Shown here: piece after piece, positions 25,945 through 37,741 of the stretch
How positions within the stretch are numbered: position 1 is the first letter of the stretch
Layout of the letters: every line of letters begins with the position of its first letter
Source of the DNA: Homarus americanus
Lineage: Eukaryota; Arthropoda; Malacostraca; Decapoda; Nephropidae
NCBI RefSeq assembly: GCF_018991925.1
Contig: NW_024754741.1
Span: 62,001 to 126,000, forward strand
DNA length: 64,000 bases
Direction of reading: 5' to 3'
Notes under the pieces: model-generated
Databases searched by the model: none
What the model saw: only the letters and a program-made list of their open reading frames with translations
What the model was told of the DNA's origin: nothing
Program-made: the position numbers and the translations under genes

Positions 25945-26830
25945 TTTAGTGTTGTGGGGGGCCGTTCTCTCTGTCTGCTGTAAAGGGTGCTTCTCTGTTT
26001 TCTTTGGGCCGCTATTTCTGTCCGCTATGGGGACCACTCCCTCTGTCTGCTGTGGTGGCGGCCATCCTTAAATGTTGTTGGTGCCCTCTGTCTTCTAAGA
26101 AAGTATCTCTTTCTGCTATTTCCATATCCTTTCTATGTACTGGTCTTTGCGTCTGCTGGTGGCCGATAACTGTGTCTGCTTTTCACCACTCTGCCTGTTG
26201 GGAGGGCTACTCTATCTGTCTGCTGGATCCGATCTCTCTCTTGGGGCCGGACTGCTATCAGCTGTGAGGTCACTCTCCGTTTGTGGGGGATACTGTGAGG
26301 ATCGATCTCTCTGTTTGCTATTGGGGCCGCTCTCTGTCTGCTATTAGAGCCGCTCTCTGTCTGCTATTAGAGTCGCTCTCTGTCTGCTGTGGGGGCAGCT
26401 CTCTCTCTCTCTCATTTGTGGACCGCTTTCTGTGTCTATCTGCTGTGCTGTGCAGACCTCTTTCACTCTCTGCCGTGGAAACCGCTATGTCTGTTTGCTT
26501 TCAGGGTTTCTTTCTCTTTTGTGCTTTTTGTCTGTCTGCTGCGTGGGCTGCTTTCTCCGTCTGTTCTGGGGACAGTCATCTCTGTCTGTCGTTGGGGTTG
26601 CATTTGATAGGAGCCTCTCTCTCTGTCTGCTGGAGGTACCATTAACTCTCTGTCTGCTGGGAAAACCGTTACATCTGTTGCTTGAAGCTTCTCGCACTGT
26701 CTGCTCTGGGGGCAACTTTCTCTACGAGTTACCTCCCTCCTCACCCTTCTGTCTGACGAAAGAAGCATTTTTATCTGGTACAGGTATGATGCTATCTGCG
26801 ATAGCGAGAGTGTTGTTATCTGTTTAAGGG
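25945..26830 (+). repeat. Degenerate CTCTGTCTGCT-rich tandem repeat field
   Basis: About 0.9 kb in which the core CTCTGTCTGCT recurs every 25-35 bp, followed by a G-rich patch such as TGGGGGCC. The best-preserved copies are at 26270-26410. Open frames crossing it differ between neighbouring copies and match no protein family I know. Confidence 0.85.
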
Positions 26831-26941
26831 ATAGTGCTGTTGTTGGTGTAGTATTGATGTCTGTTACAGGAATAGTGTTCCTGTATGTTAAGGGAATTGT
26901 GTTGCTCTCTACTATATGTATATTTTCATAAAAACGGAAAG

Positions 26942-26977
26942 AAAAGGGAAACACTGGAACACCAGTGTTTCCCTTTT
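26942..26977. repeat. Perfect 16-bp hairpin with 4-nt loop
   Basis: AAAAGGGAAACACTGG at 26942-26957 is exactly reverse-complemented at 26962-26977 around the loop AACA. There is no T-run terminator and no coding context. Confidence 0.95.
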
Positions 26978-27011
26978 ATTGTCAAAGTTTATCTTCACTA
27001 CGTTACCAGTG

Positions 27012-27012
<1 letters not shown>

Positions 27013-27077
<65 letters not shown>
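27013..27077. repeat. (TG)32 microsatellite
   Basis: An uninterrupted TG run. Confidence 0.99.
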
Positions 27078-27080
<3 letters not shown>

Positions 27081-27215
27081 TTTCAGCACAGGGTGGTGTA
27101 ATGCGTCTAATGTGATAGCATTATGCGAGTGTTAAGGTGCACGCACAACTTGCTTCCTCTCACTTTCAGCTGCCGCTGCTGGGTAGATCTTGTGGTGAAC
27201 AGGGAACCAACCTTG

Positions 27216-28120
27216 AACATAAGAACATAAGAATGGAGGAAACTGCAGCGGGCCTATTGGCCCATACTGGGCAGTCCCGTTTACACCCAACCCCTATTGC
27301 TCATATGAGCATCCAACCTATGTTTGAAGCAATTCAGCGTATTCGAGTTAATGATGATATTTGGTAACTTGTTCCATTCATCCACTACTCTGTTTCCAAA
27401 CCAGTGTTTACCTATTTCACGCCGAAATCTAAATTTGTCTAATTTAAAACCATTGTTACGAGTTCGCTCCTGGTTGGATAGTTTGAGTATTTGTAATGTC
27501 CCTTTGTTTAGCCCTGCCTTCCACTTATACACCTCTATCAGGTCGCCCCTCGCTCTACGTCTCAAGGGAGTGCAAATTAAGATGCTTTAACCTGTCTCTA
27601 TACTCAAGGTTCCTAATGCCCGGGATTAGTCTTGTCATTCTCCTCTGAATTCTTTCCAAGGATTCTATATCCATTCTGTAATACGGTGACCAGAACTGAA
27701 CTGCGTAATCCAGGTGTGGTCTCACAAGAGCAAGATACAGTTTTAGGATGACCTCGCTAGTCTTGTAACTAACACTCCTTTGTATGAACCCAAGTACTTT
27801 ATTAGCCTTGTTACGAGCAAAAACACATTGTTTACTTGGCTTAAGGTTCCTACTTATCATTACTCCTAAATCTCTTTCGCAGTCGGATTTCTCTATGGCA
27901 TCGTTGTTCATCTGGTATCTGGTTTCCCTGTTTACATCTCCTATACTGAGTACTTTACATTTGTCGATGTTGAATTTCATCTGCCATTTTTCAGACCATT
28001 CGAAAAATTTGTTTAGATCTTCCTGTAGTTTTGCCGAGTCCTCGTCAGATTTGATAACACGTCCTATTTTAGTGTCATCAGCAAATTTACTTATGTTGCT
28101 GTCAATGCCGATATCTATGT
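27216..28120 (-). mobile_element. CR1-clade LINE, 5'-truncated copy (copy 2)
   Basis: On the minus strand the frame starts at DIGIDSNIS and the catalytic FADD box (KFADDTK), then reads WQMKFNIDKCKVLSIG, CERDLGVMISRNLKPSKQC, NKANKVLGFIQRS, LYLALVRPHLDYAVQFWSPY, ERIQRRMTRLIPGIRNL, and after a frameshift near 27560 FRFRREIGKHWF and VVDEWNKLP. This is the CR1 order as in chicken CR1. The 3' end is TTCTTATG repeated, similar to the short tandem 3' ends of CR1. RT upstream of FADD is missing, and it joins LINE-A 5' sequence at about 28120. Confidence 0.92.
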
Positions 28121-28936
28121 ACCTCTCCCAGTACACAGCCTCTTCACCATCAAGACTTATGCTGTGCCTCCTTGTGGCAACACACGGTGACTGGGTCCCT
28201 CCCGGCCCCAGGCTAGACCAGCAGGGAATCTCGGAGCAGCAGTGGGCCTCAGAGGTACGGCGCATAGGCCCACTGGCATGTGGAGATACCCTGGCGCCTA
28301 CCAACCACTGGGGGCCCCGCTGCCTTGTGGATTGACCTTGAGAGGCATAAGGCTACAGAAGTAAACCCAGAACGAACAATCTGTGGTGGAGCCCTGCATC
28401 TGGCAGACATGTGTACAGAGCTACTTGTACCATTGGAGAAGGAAAAAGGAGACCCAAGATGCGTGGCTGCAGCCTGCGCTCCTGTCTCACCACATAAACC
28501 GACTCTTACACAGCCATCATCCAGCTCATCATACTTTCCATCCTCATCAGAACCCCTAAACCCCCAAAACTCCTATGGCGACGGACGAGTGGAAGTCGGG
28601 ACAGGCAGAAATGACTGCCGGAATCTCTAGTTCTAACAATGCACATGGGCGGCATATACGTTGTATAACATGGTCGTTTATGTACTGGGACCTAGGCAGC
28701 AGTACAATTCGGTCCTGGCTGTGCAACTGAGCAGTCCTTTTCAGGACCCACTCTGCTCTTACCCCACATGGGGAAAGGGCTACAAAAGGTGCACTAAGCA
28801 TAGACTGCCTAAAATGCTAACCTGGTCGCTGCATGAAATGTCAGGACCCTTCCGGATACTCGCACAAATGAGTGTCCAGAAAGAAGAACCGCCCTTGTGG
28901 CAAAAGAGCTGTTTAGGCACAGTCCCCCCAAAAAAG
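28121..28936 (+). mobile_element. LINE-A 5' region and start of endonuclease
   Basis: The end of the segment (28823-28925), read in corrected frames, gives TWxVRTLLDTGTNE-like sequence from GTCAGGACCCTTCCGGATAC and then PERRTALV-like sequence. This is the start of the LINE-A endonuclease. The same block occurs at 48165-48250. The preceding 700 bp, with a Ser/Pro-rich frame at 28280-28630, would then be the 5' UTR or first ORF of LINE-A, which is inference. Several frameshifts. Confidence 0.6.
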
Positions 28937-29752
28937 TATCGTTAGATTTTCCGTAGCTACAATTTTAAATGCAAGACGAAATGCTCTGATATGATCCCCA
29001 GTGCATCAAATCAGCAACAGCTTGAGATAGGGGTAGGATTTGGGGTGGGAGTCGTCCTTGTATGGCATACTAAGTGCCTCAATATAACACAAAATCCATT
29101 AAGCTTTATGTTTAATTTATGAAGAGTGACTAAGCAAATAGTAAGTGATATTGGAATGAACATTGAACAGCTACAGCAATATACAGTATATCGGCCAACA
29201 TAAGATCTTCTATGTTATTGATATGTTACATGTATTGGTTTAACACCGAATTAAGATTTCAAATCAAGGGACTTGCAAGCTCTTATAGTAAGACATTTAT
29301 AGTTGTAAGTTTCAGTGTGGCATCAGTTGTTTCATCGCACGTAACCCATCATGCTTATAGTGAGTTTTGTCAGACCAAACCAAGCCAGTAGAAAACATAC
29401 ATATCAGTAACTATAAGGAGTCACAACCGATAGGTAGCGGTTATTTTTTGTAAAATATGAGGCTACATTATCGCCTCAGGGGCTATTCTAGATACTGCAC
29501 ATGATATTACCATGATCACATTCTATATGTGTCATCAGTTCTCCAATATGGAAGCCTTGGTCTTGGCAGGAGGTGTAATGATTTTCTATCAGACCAAAGC
29601 ATACAGCCCAGAGAAGAACAACACATAAAGCAATAACTAGATGAGTAGGTGTACACCCACTTACATCGACCCACCTTACAGTAATTAAATGAGATTAAGA
29701 CCTGACCCAACAGAGGTCACGGTCACAAAGGAGAAATTAGTTTTTGCCACCG
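28937..29752. other. Unassigned sequence
   Basis: No coding region. It includes the short dispersed repeat at 29572-29640. Confidence 0.4.
29572..29640 (+). repeat. Short dispersed repeat shared with 39281-39345
   Basis: Both contain GTGTAATGATT, ATCAGACCA.AGC, AGCCCAGAGAAG and AACACATA in order. The family is unknown. Confidence 0.7.
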
Positions 29753-30410
29753 TGTGATGAGACCAGGCGACATGATCTTGTTAATTCAAGAAACTGCCCT
29801 CCAGCCAGTACACCGACACCTGACCAAACACACCTGGCCAGACACACCCAGGGTGGTAATAATTATGAAGTATTACTGACCGGCATACCACAATAAGCAA
29901 CATGACCCTGTGACCCACCAAGCACCACACACCTGATCAAACACACCTGTCCAGACACACCAAGATTCGTGATAATTAGGAGCCGACACCTGCCGGCCGG
30001 AGACCTCCAATAAAAGGGCCCTACAGCACCTGCCAGGGGTTAAACAGACAGAACCCAGAGCCAGACAGAGTCACACTCGTCGCAAGTTGAGACCGGGAGG
30101 AAAACTTCCATTCCCAGCACCGAATCTCCAGCTGGCAGAGTCTCTCACCGGAGACAGAGTTCAGCACTCCTCGGGACCACTCGCCCCAGCAGTACCAGGC
30201 CTTGCAGTCAGTCCCCAGCTGTTGGACCTCCCTCAGCTCACACGTGAGTCATTGTCAGAGCGGTCTATAGGGTGAGTTAGTTATAGTGGGACGTGTATCC
30301 ATTTCATGTTTGTGTCCAGGAGTCATTGTCTAGTAACGTCAATATAATGATCTATTAATGTGTCTATGTCATTTAGTTAACTAATAAATAGCTGTACTTA
30401 GAATTGTTGT
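29753..30410 (+). promoter_or_regulatory. Candidate LTR-like promoter region
   Basis: AATAAAAGG at 30009-30017 resembles a TATA box. A GC-rich transcribed-leader-like stretch follows, with a GTGAGT donor-like site at 30245 and AATAAA at 30383-30388. A related pair of segments containing CAAACACACCTG and CCAGACACACC about 115 bp apart (29820s and 29940s) lies upstream of the TATA-like box, resembling LTR enhancer repeats. Terminal repeats and a target duplication are not established, so it could instead be an unrelated promoter. Confidence 0.3.
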
Positions 30411-31684
30411 TTAGAAGATTTCCCCTAAGATTATATCATACCATGTCAAACAACTATTTGGCCACAGAACCAACTTCCTCACTTTACAATCCTACTGCTA
30501 ATAATTCTCACTTTATTTTCATGTGAGTATTCCCTCATTACATACTGTGGGTTCACACCGAGCTATCTCAGCATTATGTATACCCTAGTTGTGAAAGGTA
30601 ATGATGAGCACCTCTCACATCTTGTGATATCTCCTTAATAATTTCTCGCTCCATTCAATGTAAGATCCCGGTTGATGATTGGTATGCGTTGGTGTTCATT
30701 TACGACATCCACTCCAAATCATGTAATATAGGCTATAATCTGAAGCCTCTGAGGATTCATATAATTCGAAAACGTATATACTCATTCATGCTCAAAGGTT
30801 GCAGATGTAGAATTACCAACTGTACAGAAACAAGTCGAGTAACATTGCTCTGAGAGCCTCGAATCACACCTCGAGCCCGTGGCTAGCGATACTTTTTGGG
30901 GGAACTGTACAACATCAACATAGCAGCCATTAGTGCATCCCGGCTCCCAGACGAGGGTCGGCAGACAAACCGGGGAGCCGGCTATACCTTTTTCTGGAAG
31001 GGTAAGCCTGCCATGGAGAGAAACGACATTTATGGAGTTGGCTTTTTTGCCATTTGCCAATCCATCCTACATAGGCTAAGTGAAATGCCTGATGGGGCCA
31101 ACGAGTACCTAATGATGGTCTGAGTCTCACTGAATCACTCACGTCATGCCTTCTTCATCAATGCATATGCCCTAACACTGGATGGAGAGGAAAACATCAA
31201 AGTACTTTTATGCCGACCTTGGCAGGGTGCTAACCTCTATCCCTAGAGAAGATAAGGTTGTGCTCCAAGGTGAACTTCAATGCCACAGTTGGCAGAGATG
31301 GTGACTTATGGCATGGAACCATAGGGAGAAACAGAGTAAGCAAGTGTAATCCCAAAGTGTGCTGAACTCAACCTCACTATCACCAATACCTTGTTTAGGC
31401 AAGCTGACAAGTTCAAGGGTTCTTGGCAAGACGACTCCAGGCTGGAACAATGGAACAAAGGTGTCGGCAGTTTCCATTACTGAACTTCAGTAAGCAGACG
31501 ACTTCACACTCGTCGGTCACACTGAACAGGAGATCCTGAACACCTTCACAGATGAGTATGCACACCAGTTCAACCACACCTCCACTGTCCATCCAGCTTA
31601 ACGGTACTACCCTCTCTAATGTTACCCACTTTCAGTATCTCGGCTCCCAACGATCGACCACCGCAGATATCGATGAAGAGAATC

Positions 31685-32625
31685 TGTAACCAGTATAATT
31701 TACGTACTGTATAATTTAGAGGAAGTAATTAATAACTTACAACCATGGATGTATAATTAGGAACATTCATTATTCAATGACCTGTAGAGGGTAGAGGTCT
31801 TTCATAGGTTACAGCGCTTGGCGTAAGACTAAACACCCCGGCTTCAGTCTCGCGGATGTTATGATTACCTGAGTGTCGCGATAGGATGCAACCCTCCCTC
31901 TGTGTAGTAGGTAATTCTTTGAACACTTAATTGGTTGCTCATGTGTTAATTAGATACTTTGCTTCACACTTGCAATGCGTCGAGAATTTTAGATATAGTT
32001 AGATAAGTAATATAGAGGTAATGGCACCACCAGTTAAGAGTGATCATGGGTCAACGGGATCATTTCCAGCCGGTTATTTATAACGTAATATAAACACGGC
32101 TTTCTGGTGGTCGGCTTGACATTCCACAGAGGTGACTACTTCCTCCTTCGAGAACCTTCTAGAAGCTTGACTCACAGATCACTCTTGTGGCGAGTGTGGG
32201 AATTACTCTCTACGGGCGTGGCATCGCCTGGCCCTTTAGTTAGTCTTTGGCTGGACCCCATCGAGTAGACATCTACGACTGAACCACCTCAGTAAGAGCT
32301 TGCCTAACACAAAGATTATGCTTCAGTTCTAGTGCGACTCACACTGAGAACTCTTCAGTACTAGATCACTGGGTCGGTCAGCCTAATTCACTGTACAGCT
32401 ATAAGAAGATTTGTAAATATCACACTGTACATACACACCAGTATTGTGTATAATTTCCCACTTTTATGGAAGACGTGAATTCCAGGTAGACATCAATTAT
32501 CGACAGTCTCCGTCATCTTACTGATAACAACGGAACTCTAAATAACTACAAGCAAATTACTTTTAAGTGGGATGGTCTACTGGCAAGTCCCACTCCTTGG
32601 AGGCCTTACAAGTTACAGGTCTACA
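31685..32625. mobile_element. Solo LTR, 941 bp, nested in LINE-A
   Basis: It starts TGTAACCAGTATAATT and ends AGTTACAGGTCTACA, with the TG...CA ends of retroviral-type LTRs. The flanks are AATC on the left and ATTC on the right. The LINE-A paralogue at about 21810-21835 reads GAAGAGATTCAACATCGGAT without interruption, giving the empty site and showing that ATTC was duplicated (4 bp, one later change). A TATA-rich stretch lies at 32076-32094. A 4-bp duplication suits Ty3/Gypsy. No internal coding region is present. Confidence 0.85.
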
Positions 32626-33224
32626 ATTCAACATCGGATCAGATGTGCATCTCAACCCTTTAGCTCACACCGTACCTGTGTATTCAGCTGTGGGGAACTG
32701 AAATTATCTACAAAGCTGCAAACATATTGAGCAGTGGTCTTCCCAGCTATATGGCAGCCAGACATGGGTCACATACAGGAGGCACCTCAAGGCATTTGAA
32801 AACTTTCACCAACGTAGTCTATGTTCCATCCTCCGAGGTCGCTGGGGAGACAAGAGAATAAATGCCAGTACTCACTCTGACACCAACTGTACAGTACAGG
32901 TAGGAGCATCGAGGCTACCATTATTCATGAACAACTATGTTGGACTAGCAATGTTAGCCACATGGAAGACAGTAGACTGCCAAAGCATCTACTTTATAGT
33001 CACCTAACGAATGGTAAACGTAACGCTGGGGGCAATGGAAAAGGTATAAAGATAGTCTTAAGTACCAAATCGACCCTCTCACCTGGAAGACGATCACTCC
33101 ACACCGTAACGATTGGAGGAACACCAAACGAGAGGGTGTCGGTACTTTCGAATTAGCCAGACTGCATACCGGCAGACAAGCCCCAGCAGTAGATGTAGCC
33201 CTCCACACATGCCAAACCTGCGGA

Positions 33225-33627
33225 CAGGGCCGGATTCAGGAGTGGGCAAAGTGGGCAGTTGCCCAGGGGCCTCCACATGTGCGGTAGTAGCTATATCAGG
33301 GCTGGTCGACTTGAAACCACATGAATGACTCCAGTCATGTCTCACTTTTGTGTGTGTGTTGGGAATTTGTACACTATTAATAAATACACCGTTAATTAAA
33401 AATTTCTCAATGTTCTAATTTCCTCAATATAACTGTATATGGCTTCAAAATTCTTCAAAGAAGTGTTCAAATTTCAAAATTTTCCCGGGGGGCTTACAGC
33501 GCCCCCCGGAACTCCCAGATGTTTAGGCTCGCTTCACTCGCCACCCCACCCTCTTGGGTAGTTATAATGAGGGGGGCCTCCACAAAGAGGCTGCCCATGG
33601 GCCTCCACAGGTCTAAATCCGGCACTG
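33225..33627. mobile_element. hAT-type nonautonomous element, 403 bp
   Basis: Ends are CAGGGCCGGATT on the left and AAATCCGGCACTG on the right, inverted copies of each other. The flanking 8-bp duplications are CCTGCGGA (33217-33224) and CCTGCAGA (33628-33635), one mismatch. Uninterrupted LINE-A paralogues at 22720 and 60600 give the empty site. The inner flanks carry further inverted sequence (GCCCAGGGGCCTCCACA and GGGGCCTCCACAAAG). No coding frame. Confidence 0.93.
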
Positions 33628-33783
33628 CCTGCAGACGACCCTGCCGGTCCCGTGTCAGCCTCTCGAGTCACCTCACAGCTCAGTAACGAAGGTGACATCC
33701 TTATTAACCCATATCATTGTGTCATAGCTGAATGATCATCATACTCGATTGCGAGTGACAGCAAATTAGTAGTAGTAGTAGTA

Positions 33784-33789
33784 GTGTGT

Positions 33790-33842
<53 letters not shown>
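33784..33842. repeat. (TG)n microsatellite at LINE-A 3' end
   Basis: A TG run with one TATG interruption, directly after the (TAG)n tail of LINE-A copy 3. Copy 1 at 10112 has the same arrangement. Confidence 0.97.
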
Positions 33843-33845
<3 letters not shown>

Positions 33846-34779
33846 CACGTAAAATAAAAACCTACGGGCTACAGCGAAGAAAGATGAATGATATAAGTAT
33901 TGTTGCTGCTTGGTAAAGTGTTGTAGCTTGGGAGCTTCTCTACATGGGTAGGTAACATCCTCTTCCGCGTCTTTTATCCCCACATTCAGTTTCTAAGTTT
34001 CCGTTGCCAAAAAAATAAAAGGTAAAAAAGTAACCAACAATCGATTTATGAACAAATAAACAACAACAAAAACAATAAGATACCACGTACTGTACACATA
34101 TGCAAAACTTTTTGATGACTATTTTATAAGACATGAAACGCTAAAAATATAGAACAACTTGGGTAACAAGTCTTATAATAATTACCAGCCGTATTTTAAT
34201 AATACACGGTTGTGTAAGCTAAGATGCAAATGTAGAATGATATGAATACCCATCGTCAAATGTTAACCATAATTCAACATACTGTATTTGTAATAAGGAA
34301 GAAATTGACAGAATTCAAGCGTATTTTCGGGGGAGCATTTCATCAAAGTCACCGCTGTACGCCTCTCAGTAAAGCTTGGAAAGTCACCCAAAAAAAAAAA
34401 TTAAAAAAATTGGGCTAAAATTTCCAATCGAACCTTCTGTACTGGACTATGGAGCTTGTATCGAACTGGACCAGATGTCGAGATATGCTATCCTACCACT
34501 TGAATCCAGAAGGATGATTTCAGCTACGTCAGGAAATATATATCAATAGGAATGGTCAAACACACTTGCTAAGGACGTTATCACATCTATCCTTTGACCG
34601 AGACATTTTGTGCCAGGAAATTTCTTACCCTAAATGTATGACTTATGTAATGGAGAACTAACCTCATCGTGAAGAAATAATATAATCACTCTCAATTTAA
34701 AACCTAATCAGGAAGCTACGTCTTGTATCTAGGGTATATAATGAAACTTATATTATAAATTAAGGGGCGGTTCTGAACC
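33843..34779. other. Unassigned, possibly eroded LINE upstream part
   Basis: The stretch 34330-34520 may be the eroded N-terminal side of the RT-thumb relic that follows, but no motif is secure. Confidence 0.3.
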
Positions 34780-35430
34780 CGTTATGTTCAGTGTGTTGAT
34801 TAGTGCCTTACTTCTGGCTTCGCCACATAAGCTGGACCATTTGACCATCAGTTATACAAATGGCATCCTACTTCGTACACAAGGCTCTAAGAACACACAG
34901 ATCTTGGGTGAGAAAAATAAGTGACCTTCCTAATATAGAGACAGTCTCTGGAAGATCCAGTTCATTGGTACTTCCTTAAGCTATGGTAAGGAGGCTACAT
35001 ACTTTGGGTTTAATCTCCTCAAAGCTGTTGCTGGCTGTATCCCAAACAATGGCGTCAACATTACCAATTATCAAAACGATGTACGATCATCATCTATACT
35101 AGAACTATAATTGATTATGCTGCATGTATGTTGGTCTTAAATAGTACCAACTGTCTCGGACAGCTTGAGACAATGTAGGGTATCTTTGAACAACTCAAAT
35201 TTTGAATATGCACACAGAAATGGGTATCGCCAGTATCAAACATAGAGTAACGGAAGTTAAATTCGTGTTGGGTAATAAAATGCTCAGAAATAACCATCCA
35301 AATATAGCTATTTAATTCTTTCAAGACATTTCTATTAACAGAACACAACTCTAAATGGTCATAAAATTGGGTCTGAGATGAGGGTGCACAATCTTCATGA
35401 AATCTATAAATTATGACAACACATACACTT
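34780..35430 (+). mobile_element. LINE relic, RT thumb region
   Basis: One frame at about 35087-35170 reads TIIIYTRTIIDYAACMLVLN followed by GQLETM, the thumb pattern LY(R/K)xxIxxxLDYxxxV...LxxLDxIQ that precedes the RNase H region of I/Jockey-type LINEs. Further residues (LRNNHPNIAI, FQDISINR) continue in other frames. It is heavily mutated, with no ends. Confidence 0.6.
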
Positions 35431-35439
35431 CCCTTCATA

Positions 35440-37369
35440 ATGAGAGAGAGATTGATTTAACAACACTATTCCCACCTTTTCTTCTAAATAACTGATTAAT
35501 TAACGTTAACCCTCAACTCCAACTGACTGTTAATTTCCCTGCCTTCGAACCCATCCCTGCAGTAGTTTATTTTGTTGGATCACTACAATCCCCAGCAGCA
35601 GGAAGCACAATTGTGAGGGTTCCTGTACCAAGAAGTGTTCCAGAATAAATACTTGCGAATCCAATTTGCAAACTGAATTTCTTGCCATCTCTGACTCTGG
35701 CTTCATTCCAACCTGAATGTGGTAAAAAAGACATCACATAATTTAGGTGTATAAAAGCACGACGAGACAAATGAAATCGCCAGTCTCACTGCCTCTAGGA
35801 AAACAGTTGACCATGATTTTGGCCTCTCCAACATAATTCTTCGACTAGTGATCAGTATAAAATTAGAAAAGGACTTAGAAGCCCTATGACTTTCACAGAC
35901 AGGACAAGAGGCTCGGAAGACAAAAAATAAATAAACAAATCATCAATATATCGGTAAACAACTATAAACAAAAGGATTAATAACATCAAATGCAATAATC
36001 AACAAAATATCAATATAAGATTGCAAAGAAGGCAGTCAGTAAGATGGCAAATACAATTAACTGTAATAAATAAATAAGATATCAGTGAACAATAATAAAC
36101 ACACGAATCAACAAACTCTCATTCATAACATTAATCAATAACATGTAAGTCGACAACAACAACAAGCCAAGAGGATGTTATAGCTGAGTGTTGTCTTAAA
36201 ATCAATGTCAGTGGTAGGCAAGGATATTCATTAAAGGCCCTCGACCTTTCCCCAAGTCCTCTTCTCAATCAGACCTTTCACTCTCAATCTTATTCAAAAC
36301 CCAAAACTCCATCTTCCTCTTACCCTTCCCCCCCTCTTCACACTCCCTGTCACCTTTCTCCTACCCCTCTTATACTCCCTCTCCATCACATTCCCCCTCT
36401 CTCACTCCCTCTCCCCTCATCCTCCCCTCTCACACTCCCTCTTCTTCACATCCCTCCCCCTCCACACACTTTCCACCATATCGTCTACCTTTCACACTCT
36501 CTCTCCCTCACATCCCCTCTATCACACTCCCTTTCTCTCACATCGTTCCTCTTTCACAGTCTCTCATTCTTATTTTATTTTTGAGTCCTGTTTTAAGCTG
36601 CTTCTCCTCCTCATCTTGGTAGTGGCCACACAGCGAGGAAGCATCACAACGGAGGAGGCTGCCCACACCTCCAAGGTTTTGTTAGTATAGCAAACGTAGC
36701 TTTGACCTGGCCACAGTGTTTCTATTTACCCACTGGAATATTAACAAAGAGACCTGACTCACCCTTGTTTACGTTGATGAGAGCTAAAGTTTCATCGTCT
36801 GCTTTCCATGTCTACTTGTAATGATAGAAAACAATTTAAAAAAATATCGTCAATATTTCGTAATTTAACAATCAGCCAAACGTTCAGGCTTATGAACAGT
36901 CCTCTATACTAGTGCGTTTACAGGGGCTCTTCATATAAAAACATTCCACAAATCATTACATTGTGATATTTGTTTTAATATTGTTAAACTTTGATTCCAT
37001 AATATGTTTACTCTGGCGTGTTTTCTTCTGTAAACAAATACAGTGCTGCCACGCTGCACAAAACCTGAAGAACCCCTGTAAACGCAGCAGTGAAGGGGAC
37101 TGTACTCCTAGAAACTAAATTTTATTTTATTTTAGCTGTGTAAATAGGAATCATGACTAAGACAAACTAGAGTAGTAGACTACCAGTACACGAGCATGCA
37201 GCTTGTGATTAGTTTTTGGTCATTTTGTTTGATAATATATAATATCAACTTGATTCTATTTTCAAAGATAAACAAAAACATTGCGAGGAATATAATATAA
37301 CTTTACTAATTTTGTTGCTGTCCAAGGAAAATAAAAAATATGATAATAAAACATGAAAAAAATAAAAGT
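35440..37369. other. Unassigned; includes polypyrimidine tract 36230-36570
   Basis: The segment 36230-36570 is almost pure C/T with CTCACACTCCCTCT-like units repeated loosely. The rest is AT-rich without supported genes. Confidence 0.5.
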
Positions 37370-37579
37370 GGGTACCATAGCTTGACTATGGATACAGTAC
37401 ACTGTATACTACAACTTCGGTACACAAGGAGGCAACATAGCCGGTACTGCATTCGATCACATTCACTTCCCCAAGTTGTAAACTCAAGTACCTACTTTTA
37501 GCTGGGGCCCGGGTATCGAACCACAGATCAATGGAACAGCAGGCGAGCACTGTATCCACTCGACCGCCATATCCCAATA
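37370..37579 (-). mobile_element. tRNA-derived SINE (family 2)
   Basis: On the minus strand the head reads ATATGGCGGTCGAGTGGATA (A-box like, as in Ser/Leu-type tRNAs) and about 40 bp later GTGGTTCGATACCCGG (B box GGTTCGATACC). A 120-bp unrelated body ends near the T-rich stretch at 37340-37370. Acceptor-stem pairing and CCA are absent, so it is not a tRNA gene. It differs from family 1 in head and body. Confidence 0.75.
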
Positions 37580-37741
37580 AGATTTAATAAATCCTACGGT
37601 GAATACACCGTAATAATGACAACCATGAGGGGTCTAGTGTAAGCCTCCCCCCCCCCACTCACCTGTCCTTGGGGCTCCTAAGGTTAGTAGTTGTTGTGTC
37701 GGGCTTGTAACTTAGCACACTGGCCCAGTCACGTTTATCCA

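Larger units (their letters stand above)
30895..33783 (+). mobile_element. LINE-A, deleted copy 3 with nested insertions
   Basis: Endonuclease part: NINIAAISASRLPDEG, GYTFFWKGKPAMERNDIYGV, LSEMPDGANEYL, LNLTITNTLFRQADKFKGSW. Then an internal deletion skips most of the RT and the copy resumes at the segment equivalent to 21540-21835. A solo LTR (31685-32625) splits it, LINE-A resumes with the thumb equivalent to 22110-22620, and a hAT MITE (33225-33627) splits the zinc-finger coding end. The 3' end carries AGCAAATTAGTAGTAGTAG and runs into (TG)n. Stops and frameshifts are numerous. Confidence 0.9.

Noticed and set aside
25945..26830. Overlapping Cys/Leu-rich frames suggesting a membrane protein
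   Set aside because: All three frames stay open because of the CTGTCTGCT repeat, and neighbouring units disagree.
33094..33345. Short minus-strand frames at the hAT insertion
   Set aside because: They cross the element boundary and match nothing; the sense-strand LINE-A reading explains the sequence.
36230..36570. Polypyrimidine tract as a functional splice element
   Set aside because: It is on the wrong strand for the only identified gene and has no adjoining exon.
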